In this document: piece by piece, positions 16,201-24,020 of the stretch | How positions within the stretch are numbered: the first letter of the stretch is position 1 | Layout of the letters: the number at the start of each line of letters is the position of its first letter | NCBI GenBank assembly: GCA_947304115.1 | Contig: CAMZAE010000001.1 | Coordinates: 1-64,000 of the forward strand | Source of the DNA: an uncultured Prevotellaceae bacterium | GTDB taxonomy: Bacteria > Bacteroidota > Bacteroidia > Bacteroidales > Bacteroidaceae | Direction of reading: 5' to 3' | Length of the DNA stretch: 64,000 nucleotides | Translations under genes and position numbers: made by a program | The notes under the pieces: generated by a model | Databases searched by the model: none | What the model was told of the DNA's origin: nothing | The model's input: the letters and a program-made list of their open reading frames with translations, nothing else

Positions 16201-16971
16201 TCACTGTTCCTGACTAATCCAGTCTTGTATGAGACGGTAGGCAATGGACGAGGTGTCGGGAAGGAAAGGAAGGTTGTCCTTTTTGTACCAGCCGCCGTCG
16301 CTGAGTTCTGCCTTCTGGAGTTGCAATTCGCCGGAGAGATAGTCTGCCGTAAAACCGACCATAAGGCCGCTCGGATAGGGCCAGGGCTGCGAGGCAAAGT
16401 AGCGGACGTTTGTGACGCGAAGATGCGTCTCCTCCCATACCTCGCGCTCCACACACTCCTCCAGCGTCTCACCCGTCTCGACGAAACCTGCCACAAGTCC
16501 GTAGTGCCTGTCCCTAAAGGTATGGGCATGAACCATCAGTATCTCATCGCCTTTGGTGACACGGACGATGATGGCAGTTGCGAGACTCGGCCAAAGCTCC
16601 TTTCCGCACTCGCGACACTGTTTGCTGATTTCCGTCTGCCAACGCATCTCGCCCCCACATACGCCGCAGAACTTGCTGTTCTGGTGGAAATAAACCAGCT
16701 CGGCACACTTGCCTGCAAGCTGATAGTCTTCGGCTGGAAGGATGTGGAAGCTCTTGCGGAGCGGCACCATCTGAAGGTCGGGCCTGTTAGTAACAGGGGC
16801 AGAGAGGGAAGCGACAAGGACGGCCCCCTCCCAACCTCCCCGAGGGGAGGAGTTTTTCAACACCGTCACCTTCTCCCAAGGCTTTAGCTCAATGGGCGGA
16901 CAATCGCCAAAAGGGACAGCCCCCTCACTTGTGAGCAGAATGTCCCCTTGGCAGAAAATGAAGTACTTCAT
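16201..16971 (-). CDS. nudC: NAD(H) diphosphatase, Nudix family
   Basis: 256 residues from ATG 16971, which overlaps the upstream stop as TGATG; a longer upstream reading frame runs into the mutase gene. The zinc ribbon is C102/C105/C119/C122. The Nudix box begins GFVETGETLEECVEREVWEE (162-181), and the NudC signature is SQPWPYPSG. The Nudix motif ends EETHL, where family members usually have EExG. The enzyme cleaves NAD(H) to NMN(H) and AMP and also acts as a decapping hydrolase of NAD-RNA in other bacteria. Residues about 39-52 (KNSSPRGGWEGAVL) are encoded by a GC-rich palindromic repeat and look like an in-frame insertion in the N-terminal domain. Confidence 0.9.
   Translation of the reverse strand: MKYFIFCQGDILLTSEGAVPFGDCPPIELKPWEKVTVLKNSSPRGGWEGAVLVASLSAPVTNRPDLQMVPLRKSFHILPAEDYQLAGKCAELVYFHQNSKFCGVCGGEMRWQTEISKQCRECGKELWPSLATAIIVRVTKGDEILMVHAHTFRDRHYGLVAGFVETGETLEECVEREVWEETHLRVTNVRYFASQPWPYPSGLMVGFTADYLSGELQLQKAELSDGGWYKKDNLPFLPDTSSIAYRLIQDWISQEQ
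16823..16857. repeat. GC-rich palindromic repeat inside nudC
   Basis: A segment of the form GCCCCCTCCCAACCTCCCC followed by GAGGGGAGGAG and a T run. Related copies lie at 29182-29214 (intergenic) and as an inverted pair at 44537-44621 (inside the FHA gene). Read on the minus strand it supplies residues about 39-50 of NudC. Confidence 0.75.
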
Positions 16972-18713
16972 CAAATTCTCATCGACTTCTTTATCTCCTC
17001 GACCTTGGCTTTTGCCATCTCCACGCAAGAGGCGTAGCAGTTGGCACAACCCATCGTGTCCTTTATCTCAACGTAGAACTTTATCTTCGGTTCCGTTCCG
17101 CTGGGACGGACGCTGACCTTCGTGCCGTCCTCGCAGAAGTACTGGAGCACGTTGCTTGTGGCGGGCATGTCGAGAGCAATCTCCTTGCCTTCGCCGTCGC
17201 GTGCCTTGAGTGTCTTGAAGTCCTTGGCAAGGATGACCTTGCTGCCGGCAATCTCCGTGATAGGGTTAGTGCGGTAGTTCTCCATCATGGCCTTAATCTC
17301 GTCGGCACCGCTCTTGCCGGGCTTCACCACATTGATGGTGTGCTCGTAGCTGAAGCCGTATTCGAGGTAGATTTGCATCAAGAGGTCATAGAGCGTCATG
17401 CCGTTGTCGCGTGCCCAAGCCGCAATCTCGCAAATGAGACAGATGGAGGCTGGAGCGTCCTTGTCGCGCACCTTGTCGAAGGGCAGGAAGCCGAAGCTCT
17501 CCTCACCGCCACCGATGTACTTCTGCTTGCCTTCGCTGATGGCTATCTCGCGGGCAATCCACTTGAAGCCGGTGTAGCAGTCGCGAAGCTCGATGTTGTT
17601 CTTCTGCGCCATCTTGGTGATGACTTCGGTCGTGACGATGGTCTTAACAAGGAAGTCCGTCGGCTTGAGTTGGCCGAGGGCTATCTTATTCTTGATAATG
17701 TAGTAGCAGAACATCATACACGTCTGGTTGCCGTTGATGATGGTCCATTCGCCCTTGCTGTCGCGGCAAACGATAGCCAGGCGGTCGGCATCAGGATCGG
17801 TTGCAACAACCAAATCGGCATTGAGCTTTGTGCCGAGCTTCATGCCAAGCGTCATGGCCTCTGCGTTCTCAGGATTCGGGCTGACGACGGTCGGGAAGTT
17901 GCCATCGACAACCATCTGCTCAGGCACAACGTGGATGTTCTGGAAGCCCCAACTGCGCAGGCAAAGCGGTACGATGACGCGGCCTGTGCCGTGCATGGCA
18001 CTATAAACGATGTTGAGGTCCTTTTGGCGAAGGATGACGTCCTGGTCAATCATGGCCTCCTTCACGGCAGTCATGTAGTCGAAGTCCATCTCGCCGCCAA
18101 TAATCTCGATGAGGTCGGGATTGCCCTCGAACTTCACATCTTCGATACGTACCTTGTTCACCTCGTCGATGATGCCCGTATCGTGGGGAGCAATCACCTG
18201 TGCGCCGTCCTCCCAATAAGCCTTGTAGCCGTTATACTCCTTCGGGTTGTGACTTGCGGTAACGTTCACGCCAGCCTTTGCACCAAGCTGACGGATGGCG
18301 AAGCTCACTTCGGGTGTCGGGCGAAGGCTCTCAAAGAGATACACCTTGATGCCGTTGGCACTGAAGATGTTGGCAACGGTCTCGGCAAAGAGACGACCGT
18401 TGTTGCGGCAGTCGTGACCTACGACAACGCTCAAGTCCTTCTGCCCAGGGAAAGCTTTATTGATGTAGTTGGCGAAACCCTGCGTTGCCATGCCCACGAT
18501 GTACTTGTTCATACGGTTGGTGCCTGCGCCCATGATGCCGCGAAGACCGCCCGTGCCGAACTCCAGATTCTGATAGAAAGCATCCACAAGAGCAGTCTTG
18601 TCTTCGTTCTGTAACATAGCCTTTATTTCGGCCTTAGTCTCTGCATCGTAATAGGGAGAGTCGAGCCAAGCCTGCGCCTTGGCTTCACATTCTTTGATTA
18701 ACTGTGTGTCCAT
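16971..18713 (-). CDS. Phospho-sugar mutase (phosphoglucomutase/phosphomannomutase family)
   Basis: 580 residues, the length of the PgcA/PGM2-like alpha-D-phosphohexomutase group. It interconverts hexose-1- and hexose-6-phosphates. The phosphoserine loop is VTASHNPKEYNGYK (S154), the magnesium loop is DPDADR (from D306), the sugar-binding loop is GGGEESFGF, and the C-terminal phosphate site is RPSGTEPKIKFYVE. The start ATG follows a consensus promoter at 18745-18775. nudC begins on its stop codon. The preference for glucose or mannose cannot be read from sequence; the group usually handles glucose-1-phosphate. Confidence 0.93.
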   Translation of the reverse strand: MDTQLIKECEAKAQAWLDSPYYDAETKAEIKAMLQNEDKTALVDAFYQNLEFGTGGLRGIMGAGTNRMNKYIVGMATQGFANYINKAFPGQKDLSVVVGHDCRNNGRLFAETVANIFSANGIKVYLFESLRPTPEVSFAIRQLGAKAGVNVTASHNPKEYNGYKAYWEDGAQVIAPHDTGIIDEVNKVRIEDVKFEGNPDLIEIIGGEMDFDYMTAVKEAMIDQDVILRQKDLNIVYSAMHGTGRVIVPLCLRSWGFQNIHVVPEQMVVDGNFPTVVSPNPENAEAMTLGMKLGTKLNADLVVATDPDADRLAIVCRDSKGEWTIINGNQTCMMFCYYIIKNKIALGQLKPTDFLVKTIVTTEVITKMAQKNNIELRDCYTGFKWIAREIAISEGKQKYIGGGEESFGFLPFDKVRDKDAPASICLICEIAAWARDNGMTLYDLLMQIYLEYGFSYEHTINVVKPGKSGADEIKAMMENYRTNPITEIAGSKVILAKDFKTLKARDGEGKEIALDMPATSNVLQYFCEDGTKVSVRPSGTEPKIKFYVEIKDTMGCANCYASCVEMAKAKVEEIKKSMRI

Positions 18714-18744
18714 AATTTTGATTATTTATATATATATGATGATG

Positions 18745-18775
18745 CAAAAATAATGTTTTTTCTGATAACTCCAAA
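18745..18775 (-). promoter_or_regulatory. Promoter for the phospho-sugar mutase operon
   Basis: Minus strand: TTTG (18775-18772), 19 bases, TATTTTTG (18752-18745), then about 31 bases to the ATG at 18713. Confidence 0.75.
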
Positions 18776-18808
18776 ACAATCTCGAACCTTTTTGAAGATA
18801 TGACATTC

Positions 18809-19522
18809 CTATTCCCCCTCAAAAGCATCTCGTGAAACAATTCCGCAGAAAGCCTGGTAGCTCTGCTCAAGGCGGGCTATCTGATAAGGCTGCAGACGCA
18901 GGGAGAAGGTGCCGCGAAGTTCGTCAAGGCCAAAGGCAACCTTGATGATGCTGGCAAGGCTGAAGCTGGCTCCAGTACCGCGCTTCATTAAAATTCCGGC
19001 CACTCGAAGCACATCGCCGCGGTCGTGCTCTATATAGCGAAGTGAGCGAAGCAAAAGGTAAAGACAAGGGAGTGTGTCTATACGCACCAGATAGACAATC
19101 TGGTCGCGCCCTCTGGCAATACCCAACATGTGAAAAAGCTGTTCCACCTCCTCTGGCTCATTTAGCTTGGGCAGGATAAGGAGGGCCACTTTCTGCCGCT
19201 CAATATCGTTGAATTTCGCCGCAAGTCGCGTAAAAGGCACGTCGGAAAGTGTTGCCGTCCCTTGTTTCATGCGGACGAGAAACGTCTTCATAAGAGTTAT
19301 CAGGTAGGCACGACTGTCATAACGGACAAGGGCTTCCGTCATCTGCCAATAAGTGTCCTTCGGACAATCGCACAGAAGATGCTCTCCAAGCATATAGCCC
19401 ACAGTTCGCTGCTCACTACGCGAGCAGGAAGCAATCAGACGTATCAGCCCCTCGTCATCGCCTGCACTGAGAAAGGGCTGCAGCTTCTGACAGAGCGTTT
19501 TGCTATAATGATGGTCAATCAT
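18809..19522 (-). CDS. Conserved hypothetical protein (alpha-helical)
   Basis: 237 residues from ATG 19522. I do not recognise a family with confidence. The sequence is mostly amphipathic helix with Leu-rich segments (LLILPKLNEPEEVEQLFHML, CLYLLLRSLRYIEHDRGDVL). It has no signal peptide, membrane span or nucleotide-binding motif, which suggests a cytoplasmic helical-repeat-like protein. The upstream in-frame ATG at 19564 precedes the -7 box and is rejected as start. Its stop lies 95 bases from the mutase start, but the mutase has its own promoter in between. Confidence 0.65.
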   Translation of the reverse strand: MIDHHYSKTLCQKLQPFLSAGDDEGLIRLIASCSRSEQRTVGYMLGEHLLCDCPKDTYWQMTEALVRYDSRAYLITLMKTFLVRMKQGTATLSDVPFTRLAAKFNDIERQKVALLILPKLNEPEEVEQLFHMLGIARGRDQIVYLVRIDTLPCLYLLLRSLRYIEHDRGDVLRVAGILMKRGTGASFSLASIIKVAFGLDELRGTFSLRLQPYQIARLEQSYQAFCGIVSRDAFEGE

Positions 19523-19546
19523 TCTTTGTTTCACACAATCACAATG

Positions 19547-19578
19547 CAAAGTTAGCGAAATCATTCTTAATTATCAAT
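19547..19578 (-). promoter_or_regulatory. Promoter of the 18809-19522 gene
   Basis: Minus strand: ATTG (19578-19575), 20 bases, TAACTTTG (19554-19547). Predicted transcription start is about 19541-19543, which fixes the gene start at 19522 rather than 19564. Confidence 0.65.
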
Positions 19579-19708
19579 ACTTTATTCATCTTTTTTCCTT
19601 TTCCTACATAGAAAAACATCTTAAATCGAAAATGATAAAAAGACAACTATTTTAGGCAGATTGGCAAGATTATGGCAAAAGAGTTGCAACAGACTCTAAA
19701 ACTTTTCG

Positions 19709-19716
19709 TAATTTTG
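19709..19716 (+). promoter_or_regulatory. -7 element TAATTTTG, five bases before the thiE-like start
   Basis: TAATTTTG ends 5 bases before the ATG at 19722, so the transcript is probably leaderless. The upstream -33 is weak (GTTG at 19683-19686, spacer 22). Confidence 0.55.
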
Positions 19717-19721
19717 CAGCG

Positions 19722-20273
19722 ATGAAAGTGGTTGTCATTACAAAGCCTGATTTCTTTGAGGGCGAGACAGACATCTGTAACAGGATACTTGCCGAAGGAT
19801 TAGGGGGTATCCATTTGCGCAAGCCAGGAGCCTCAATGAAGCTGCTGGCCAAGTGGATAGAGGGGATTGAGCCTTCGATGAGGAAGCGGATTGTCGTGCA
19901 TGACTTTCACAATCTTGCTTGGGAGTACGGACTGGAAGGCATACACCTGAACAGCAGAAACCCGAATATCCCAGACTGGTTCGACAGGAGTCGGTTCACG
20001 CTTTCACGCTCGTGCCATACGATTGCAGAGGTTGAGGCGTGTCAGAGAGATTTTGACTATGTCTTCCTTAGCCCTATCTTCGACAGCATCTCGAAGCAAG
20101 GCTACAAAGCCGCCTTTCCGAAAGAAGAACTGGCAGAGATGGGGAGAAAGGGTATATTAAATAATGTATATGCCCTTGGCGGCATCACCTACGACAACCT
20201 AAAGGAAACAGAACGACTTGGCTTTGCAGGGGCTGCGATGCTGGGCGAGTTCTGGAACAGACAACTTAAATAA
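19722..20273 (+). CDS. Thiamine-phosphate synthase-like protein (ThiE/TenI family)
   Basis: 183 residues with the ThiE/TenI TIM-barrel pattern: an N-terminal strand VVVITKPDFF, GIHLRKPG, VVHDF, GIHLNSRN, SRSCHTIAEVEA, DYVFLSPIFDSISKQGY and a C-terminal ALGGITYDN. ThiE joins HMP-PP and thiazole phosphate to thiamine phosphate; TenI is a related aromatase. The protein is about 25 residues shorter than typical ThiE, the usual GQEDLP loop is NSRNPNIPDW, and no other thiamine gene is adjacent. A TenI-like or accessory role is as likely as true ThiE. The HAD gene follows after 2 bases, so the two form an operon. Confidence 0.75.
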   Translation: MKVVVITKPDFFEGETDICNRILAEGLGGIHLRKPGASMKLLAKWIEGIEPSMRKRIVVHDFHNLAWEYGLEGIHLNSRNPNIPDWFDRSRFTLSRSCHTIAEVEACQRDFDYVFLSPIFDSISKQGYKAAFPKEELAEMGRKGILNNVYALGGITYDNLKETERLGFAGAAMLGEFWNRQLK

Positions 20274-20275
20274 AA

Positions 20276-20956
20276 ATGATAACAGACATTATCTTCGACC
20301 TCGGAGGCGTGCTTCTCGACCTCAACATGCAAGATCTGCAGAAGGCTTGCCTGCGACTGGGCATTTCCCCAGAACTCTTTTTTGTCAAGACTTCTTCCCC
20401 TTTGGAGAAATCGGGAGTGGACACCTCTACTGTCTGCCAGGGTGTCTCTGCAAGCAAAGTCATCACAGACTATCAGGTGGGCAACATGACGAGCGAGGCG
20501 TTCCTTTCTCTTGTCCTGAGCCTATGTCCGGCAGGAATCACTTCGGAAGACATCATTGAAGCCTGGAACTCATGTATTGGCATTATACCTCGCTGGCGGC
20601 TCGATATGATAAAGGAGTTGCGCAGGCGTGGATACCACACGCATCTGCTTTCAAATACCAACGACCTTCACTGGGAAGAGATAAAGCGCCGCTATTTCTC
20701 GGAAGAAGGTTATACATGTGCCGACCTTTTCGACAACGTTTTCGTTTCCCATGAAGTGCATCTGGCAAAGCCTTATCCAGAGATATATCATCATGCTGTT
20801 CGCCAGATTGGGAGACCGGCAGGGCAATGTCTCTTTATTGACGATGCATTGGCCAATGTCGAGGGGGCGCAACAAGCAGGCCTGCAAGGTGTTTGGCTCG
20901 ACCTCAGCAAAGGAGACAACCTGAAGTCGATACTCGGCAAACACATCGCGTCTTAA
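20276..20956 (+). CDS. HAD-superfamily phosphatase (subfamily IA)
   Basis: 226 residues. HAD motif I is IIFDLGGVLLD (nucleophile D8), motif II is in THLLSNTN, motif III is the Lys in HLAKPYPEIY and motif IV is CLFIDDALANVEGA. A helical cap lies between residues about 15 and 95. It resembles the YihX/glucose-1-phosphatase-like group and acts on a small phosphorylated metabolite; the substrate is unknown. It is co-directional with and 2 bases behind the ThiE-like gene, which could make it a thiamine-phosphate or intermediate phosphatase, but that is inference. It ends one base before the converging EFR1 gene. Confidence 0.85.
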   Translation: MITDIIFDLGGVLLDLNMQDLQKACLRLGISPELFFVKTSSPLEKSGVDTSTVCQGVSASKVITDYQVGNMTSEAFLSLVLSLCPAGITSEDIIEAWNSCIGIIPRWRLDMIKELRRRGYHTHLLSNTNDLHWEEIKRRYFSEEGYTCADLFDNVFVSHEVHLAKPYPEIYHHAVRQIGRPAGQCLFIDDALANVEGAQQAGLQGVWLDLSKGDNLKSILGKHIAS

Positions 20957-21709
20957 CTATTCATTAATTGTCCTCAACAGATTATACTGCCCCTTCATCT
21001 GTGTCATCTTACCAAAGTTGATGGCATGATAGGGACAGGCATGATAACATGCCAGACAACCTGTACAATGCGACTGCCATTTCGGCACGTCGTCCAAAAC
21101 GATATTGCCTACCGGACATGACTTTCTGCACCTGCCGCATGAAATACATTTGGCAGCATCTACATTGAAGTATTTGTCCGTCAACAAGTAACGATTGAAG
21201 AGGGGACGTATGATGTATGATTTCGTCCAAGGAAAGGGACCGCGTTTCAGTTGGCGCACCTCCTTCCTTTCAGAAACGTGGGCAGCAATCTCCTTCACAA
21301 TTATCTTCTCCTGTGCTAACTTCTCCTTACATTCCTCTTTGCTGTCAACATCAAAGCCTGGCAAGCAGACATACACATCCGGCATCAAGACAGAGAATGC
21401 GGCATCAAGCTTCCTGCCCAAAGCCGACTCCAATACCCTATCCGCATAACCCATATCATCACCACAAGTCATTACGGCATAAATATAATCAACCTGTGCA
21501 GAGTTTTGGAGGGAACTGTTGCTGACGAATTTCTCCACAACATTCGGAATGCCCCATGCATAGACCGGAAAAACAAGGCCTATGACTCTATCTAATTCTC
21601 CTCTGAGAGAGAGGCTTGAGGCCATCGGCGACAGCCTTTCACCGAGAATGTCGGCAAGGTGACGGGCCACGTACAGACTATTGCCTGTTCCTGAAAAATA
21701 GTAAATCAT
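20957..21709 (-). CDS. EFR1-type flavodoxin plus 2x[4Fe-4S] ferredoxin protein
   Basis: 250 residues. The N-terminal flavodoxin fold has FMN-phosphate loop SGTGNSLYVAR (about 6-16). The C-terminal di-cluster ferredoxin has CISCGRCRKSCPVGNI and CTGCLACYHACPYHAI. EFR1-family proteins are predicted redox partners. This gene is last in a four-gene chain of 4-base overlaps with a cytidylyltransferase, a CDP-alcohol phosphotransferase and a CBM9-like protein. That placement suggests it feeds electrons to a reduction step in making the activated alcohol, but no dehydrogenase is adjacent, so this is inference. Confidence 0.88.
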   Translation of the reverse strand: MIYYFSGTGNSLYVARHLADILGERLSPMASSLSLRGELDRVIGLVFPVYAWGIPNVVEKFVSNSSLQNSAQVDYIYAVMTCGDDMGYADRVLESALGRKLDAAFSVLMPDVYVCLPGFDVDSKEECKEKLAQEKIIVKEIAAHVSERKEVRQLKRGPFPWTKSYIIRPLFNRYLLTDKYFNVDAAKCISCGRCRKSCPVGNIVLDDVPKWQSHCTGCLACYHACPYHAINFGKMTQMKGQYNLLRTINE

Positions 21710-22419
21710 TTTTCTAATGTCTTTAAGGCACGATAAATGAGGATGTCCGATTGCTCGGTTAACTTAAAGTTACGCAAATCGCCTTGGGCCACGTGTAGCG
21801 GCTCTATGCCGAGTTCGCCGGCAAGAGTGAAAATGGACTGCGAGTCTTCTATGCCATTCGCCTTTGCCTGTTCTATCATCTTGCGAAGGGTAGAAAGCGG
21901 GAAGGTGTGAGGGGTTTGTGCACGCATCAGGCCTTCGCGTGGAATCATGCCATTGGCTTTGATTCCATCTGCTGTCAAAAGACATGCTTCGTGGCTCGGC
22001 AAGGCAGTAATGGCATTTCCATACGTAAGGCATACTGCGATATTGCGGCTAATGATGTCTTGCGTAATTAGCGGACGCACAACATCGTGGACAAGCACTA
22101 TGGCATCTGAATCGGCAACATTCTTCAACAAGTGTTCGATGCCGCGGCAGGCGGAAGCATAACTGCTCTCGCCTGCCCTGACGGTATTGCTCAATTTGTC
22201 TATTCCGCCACGACTTGCTTCGTTTCGTACAAAGCACTCCCATTCCGGCATACACACGACAACAATCTCGTGAATGAGCGGATGCTGCTGGAAAGCACGC
22301 ATCGTGTGCAACAAAATTGTCTCACCATCAATCTCCATATACTGCTTTGGCACAACAGAACCCATGCGTTCGCCTGTTCCTCCAGACAGTATCAAGGCTA
22401 TAATGTGACTCTGTTTCAT
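21706..22419 (-). CDS. Cytidylyltransferase of the IspD/TarI family
   Basis: 237 residues. It has an N-terminal CTP loop (ALILSGGTGERMGSVVPKQY), VLVHDVVRPLI, a RAQTPHTFP motif and a C-terminal DLRNFKLTEQSDI. The family transfers CMP from CTP to methylerythritol-4-phosphate (IspD, isoprenoids) or ribitol-5-phosphate (TarI). The GGTGxRMG..PKQY wording and direct overlap with a CDP-alcohol phosphotransferase gene favour the TarI-like alternative: making a CDP-alditol or related CDP-alcohol for the next enzyme. IspD remains possible if this is the only copy in the genome. Confidence 0.8.
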   Translation of the reverse strand: MKQSHIIALILSGGTGERMGSVVPKQYMEIDGETILLHTMRAFQQHPLIHEIVVVCMPEWECFVRNEASRGGIDKLSNTVRAGESSYASACRGIEHLLKNVADSDAIVLVHDVVRPLITQDIISRNIAVCLTYGNAITALPSHEACLLTADGIKANGMIPREGLMRAQTPHTFPLSTLRKMIEQAKANGIEDSQSIFTLAGELGIEPLHVAQGDLRNFKLTEQSDILIYRALKTLEK

Positions 22420-23318
22420 GTTGCAGACAACATTTTTTGGAACGTTAGGCAGAATGACTCGTGGCGGTAGCGTGCATAATAGCGTACGATTTCAAGCACC
22501 GTTGCTTCAAAGACAAAGTACGCCCAAGGGTACCCGACTATGAGCGAGACAAAGAGGACAATCACACGTGTGTCAAAAGTAATTATGTTACACAGGGGCA
22601 TTATCGGGAGACTCTTTTGCCGGAAACGCTCCCTGATAGGATGATCAAGAGGCAGTCCATCCATCAGAGGGCGAAGATGCTGAAATTCTGGCGTCTGCCT
22701 TTCCTGTCCGCGAGTATAGCGGACATAGAAGAAGAGATAGAGCTTCTCGAACCAATCCTTGCTGGACCATTGAAGGCTTTGCATGCGATGCTCCACCTGG
22801 CTGCTGCTGTCCAATTCGCTTTTTTCCTGGCCAAAGACGGCCCAGAGATGCACATTACGATAATAATCGGCAAGGGCACACTGGCGCGAATGGCAATAGA
22901 GACCAGCCCACGCTTCTAACAGGAGAATGAAGAAGCCCCAGCTCGGCCAAAGACGCAGAAGGATGGCAAGATAGATAAAGAAGAACCACACATCGCCTGC
23001 AAATCCGTCGAGAATGCGGCCTGTCAACGTCTTCTGGCCTGTCATACGCGCCAACTGGCCGTCGGCACAATCATACCAATTGGCCCAAATGAGCAAAAGC
23101 ATACCAATGAGGTTGAGGCGCAAGTCTTCATAATAAAAGAAAATGGCAGACGCGGCCCCAATGCCAATACTCATTATTGTTACGGCAATGGGATGGACAT
23201 GAAGGCGACGGAAGAGCAATGCCCAGAGATAGCCAGGAGTACGAGTGACGTAGAGTTCAAAGTCGCTCTCCACGTCGCGTGATTTCATTGTGGAAAGAAC
23301 ACGCTCCTTCAGACTCAT
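22416..23318 (-). CDS. CDP-alcohol phosphatidyltransferase family membrane protein
   Basis: 300 residues with several hydrophobic segments (VHPIAVTIMSIGIGAASAIF, LNLIGMLLLIWANWY, VWFFFIYLAILLRLW, IVLFVSLIVGYPWAYFVF). The CDP-OH-P signature is D83-CA-DG-QL-AR (D83, D86, G87, A90, R91), G100 and D104. The last acidic residue is D109, one position later than the canonical D-x3-D spacing. These enzymes move a phospho-alcohol from a CDP-alcohol onto a lipid or sugar acceptor. Overlap with the cytidylyltransferase gene makes that enzyme the likely donor supplier. A long polar segment (about residues 170-225) follows the catalytic region. The acceptor is unknown. Confidence 0.85.
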   Translation of the reverse strand: MSLKERVLSTMKSRDVESDFELYVTRTPGYLWALLFRRLHVHPIAVTIMSIGIGAASAIFFYYEDLRLNLIGMLLLIWANWYDCADGQLARMTGQKTLTGRILDGFAGDVWFFFIYLAILLRLWPSWGFFILLLEAWAGLYCHSRQCALADYYRNVHLWAVFGQEKSELDSSSQVEHRMQSLQWSSKDWFEKLYLFFYVRYTRGQERQTPEFQHLRPLMDGLPLDHPIRERFRQKSLPIMPLCNIITFDTRVIVLFVSLIVGYPWAYFVFEATVLEIVRYYARYRHESFCLTFQKMLSAT

Positions 23319-23968
23319 TCAAAATCTATTTGCCCGAAGAACTCAGGACGATGGAAGTCAGGACAGTCTGTCTTTATGGGATTCCAACTGATAAAGTGCG
23401 GCACAGGCAGGTCATCGCCGCATTTATAGATATTCCCCTTCGCCCTCAAGCCATCGAAACAACTCAACTTGTGAGCGAAGAATGTCGTTATTGGCAGGCG
23501 AAGGGCAAGTTCCCACTTTGTCGGCTCGATGCGGGTGTCAAAAGGTTTCGTACCAAGCGAAGCCCAGCGGTCTATGCCCCGCATGATGTCAGAGGGAGCG
23601 GGAATGCGCTCATGGCGGTCTTTCCCAACAGCAATGAGCAACTTCCCTGCACAATTACATTCCACATTGTAATACAGGCCGTCTGTCGCTGGCATACAGA
23701 AAAACTCCACGCAAGCGTCTTTCCAGATTTGATTCTGGTCCTCCGGAGCAACAGCCCTCACACTCTGTTCTTCCACACGGTAATGCAGCAACAAAACGTC
23801 GCCTGTATGAGCAAAAGCAAACTCCACTTTAGGCTTATAGGGAAATTCGTCAGGCCAGTTCACATTGTCAATTGAAGTATAGCCCACGCCTGCCTGCCGC
23901 AGAGCAGCAGGAATCTCTGCTGCCGACGACACACGCTGTGTCAGCTTGGGGACAACAAGTTTATTCAT
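23315..23968 (-). CDS. CBM9-like (carbohydrate-binding family 9-like) protein
   Basis: 217 residues of mixed beta structure with the CBM9-like pattern VEFAFAHTGDVLLLHYRVEE, WKDACVEFFCMPATDG, YYNVECNCAGKLLIAVG, WELALRLPITTFF and a final CPDFHRPEFFGQIDFE. No signal peptide is evident. Family members bind sugars or act as endoglucanase-like accessory domains, but free-standing copies are of unknown role. It is first in the overlapping chain with the CDP-alcohol phosphotransferase, TarI/IspD-like and EFR1 genes. No consensus promoter was seen in the 52 bases upstream, so transcription may come from the coiled-coil gene before it. Confidence 0.7.
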   Translation of the reverse strand: MNKLVVPKLTQRVSSAAEIPAALRQAGVGYTSIDNVNWPDEFPYKPKVEFAFAHTGDVLLLHYRVEEQSVRAVAPEDQNQIWKDACVEFFCMPATDGLYYNVECNCAGKLLIAVGKDRHERIPAPSDIMRGIDRWASLGTKPFDTRIEPTKWELALRLPITTFFAHKLSCFDGLRAKGNIYKCGDDLPVPHFISWNPIKTDCPDFHRPEFFGQIDFE

Positions 23969-24020
23969 GCTTTAATCTATCGTTATTATATGTTTGCCAC
24001 TTAATGGATTATGCTCTTTA

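Noticed and set aside
14285..16887. Plus-strand frames antisense to the ABC ATPase, GH20 and nudC genes
   Set aside because: Each minus-strand gene carries family motifs throughout, so the opposite frames are shadows.
17340..18614. Long plus-strand frame antisense to the phospho-sugar mutase
   Set aside because: It is a shadow of the mutase coding frame: the mutase has full family motifs and a promoter, and the antisense peptide shows no domain pattern.
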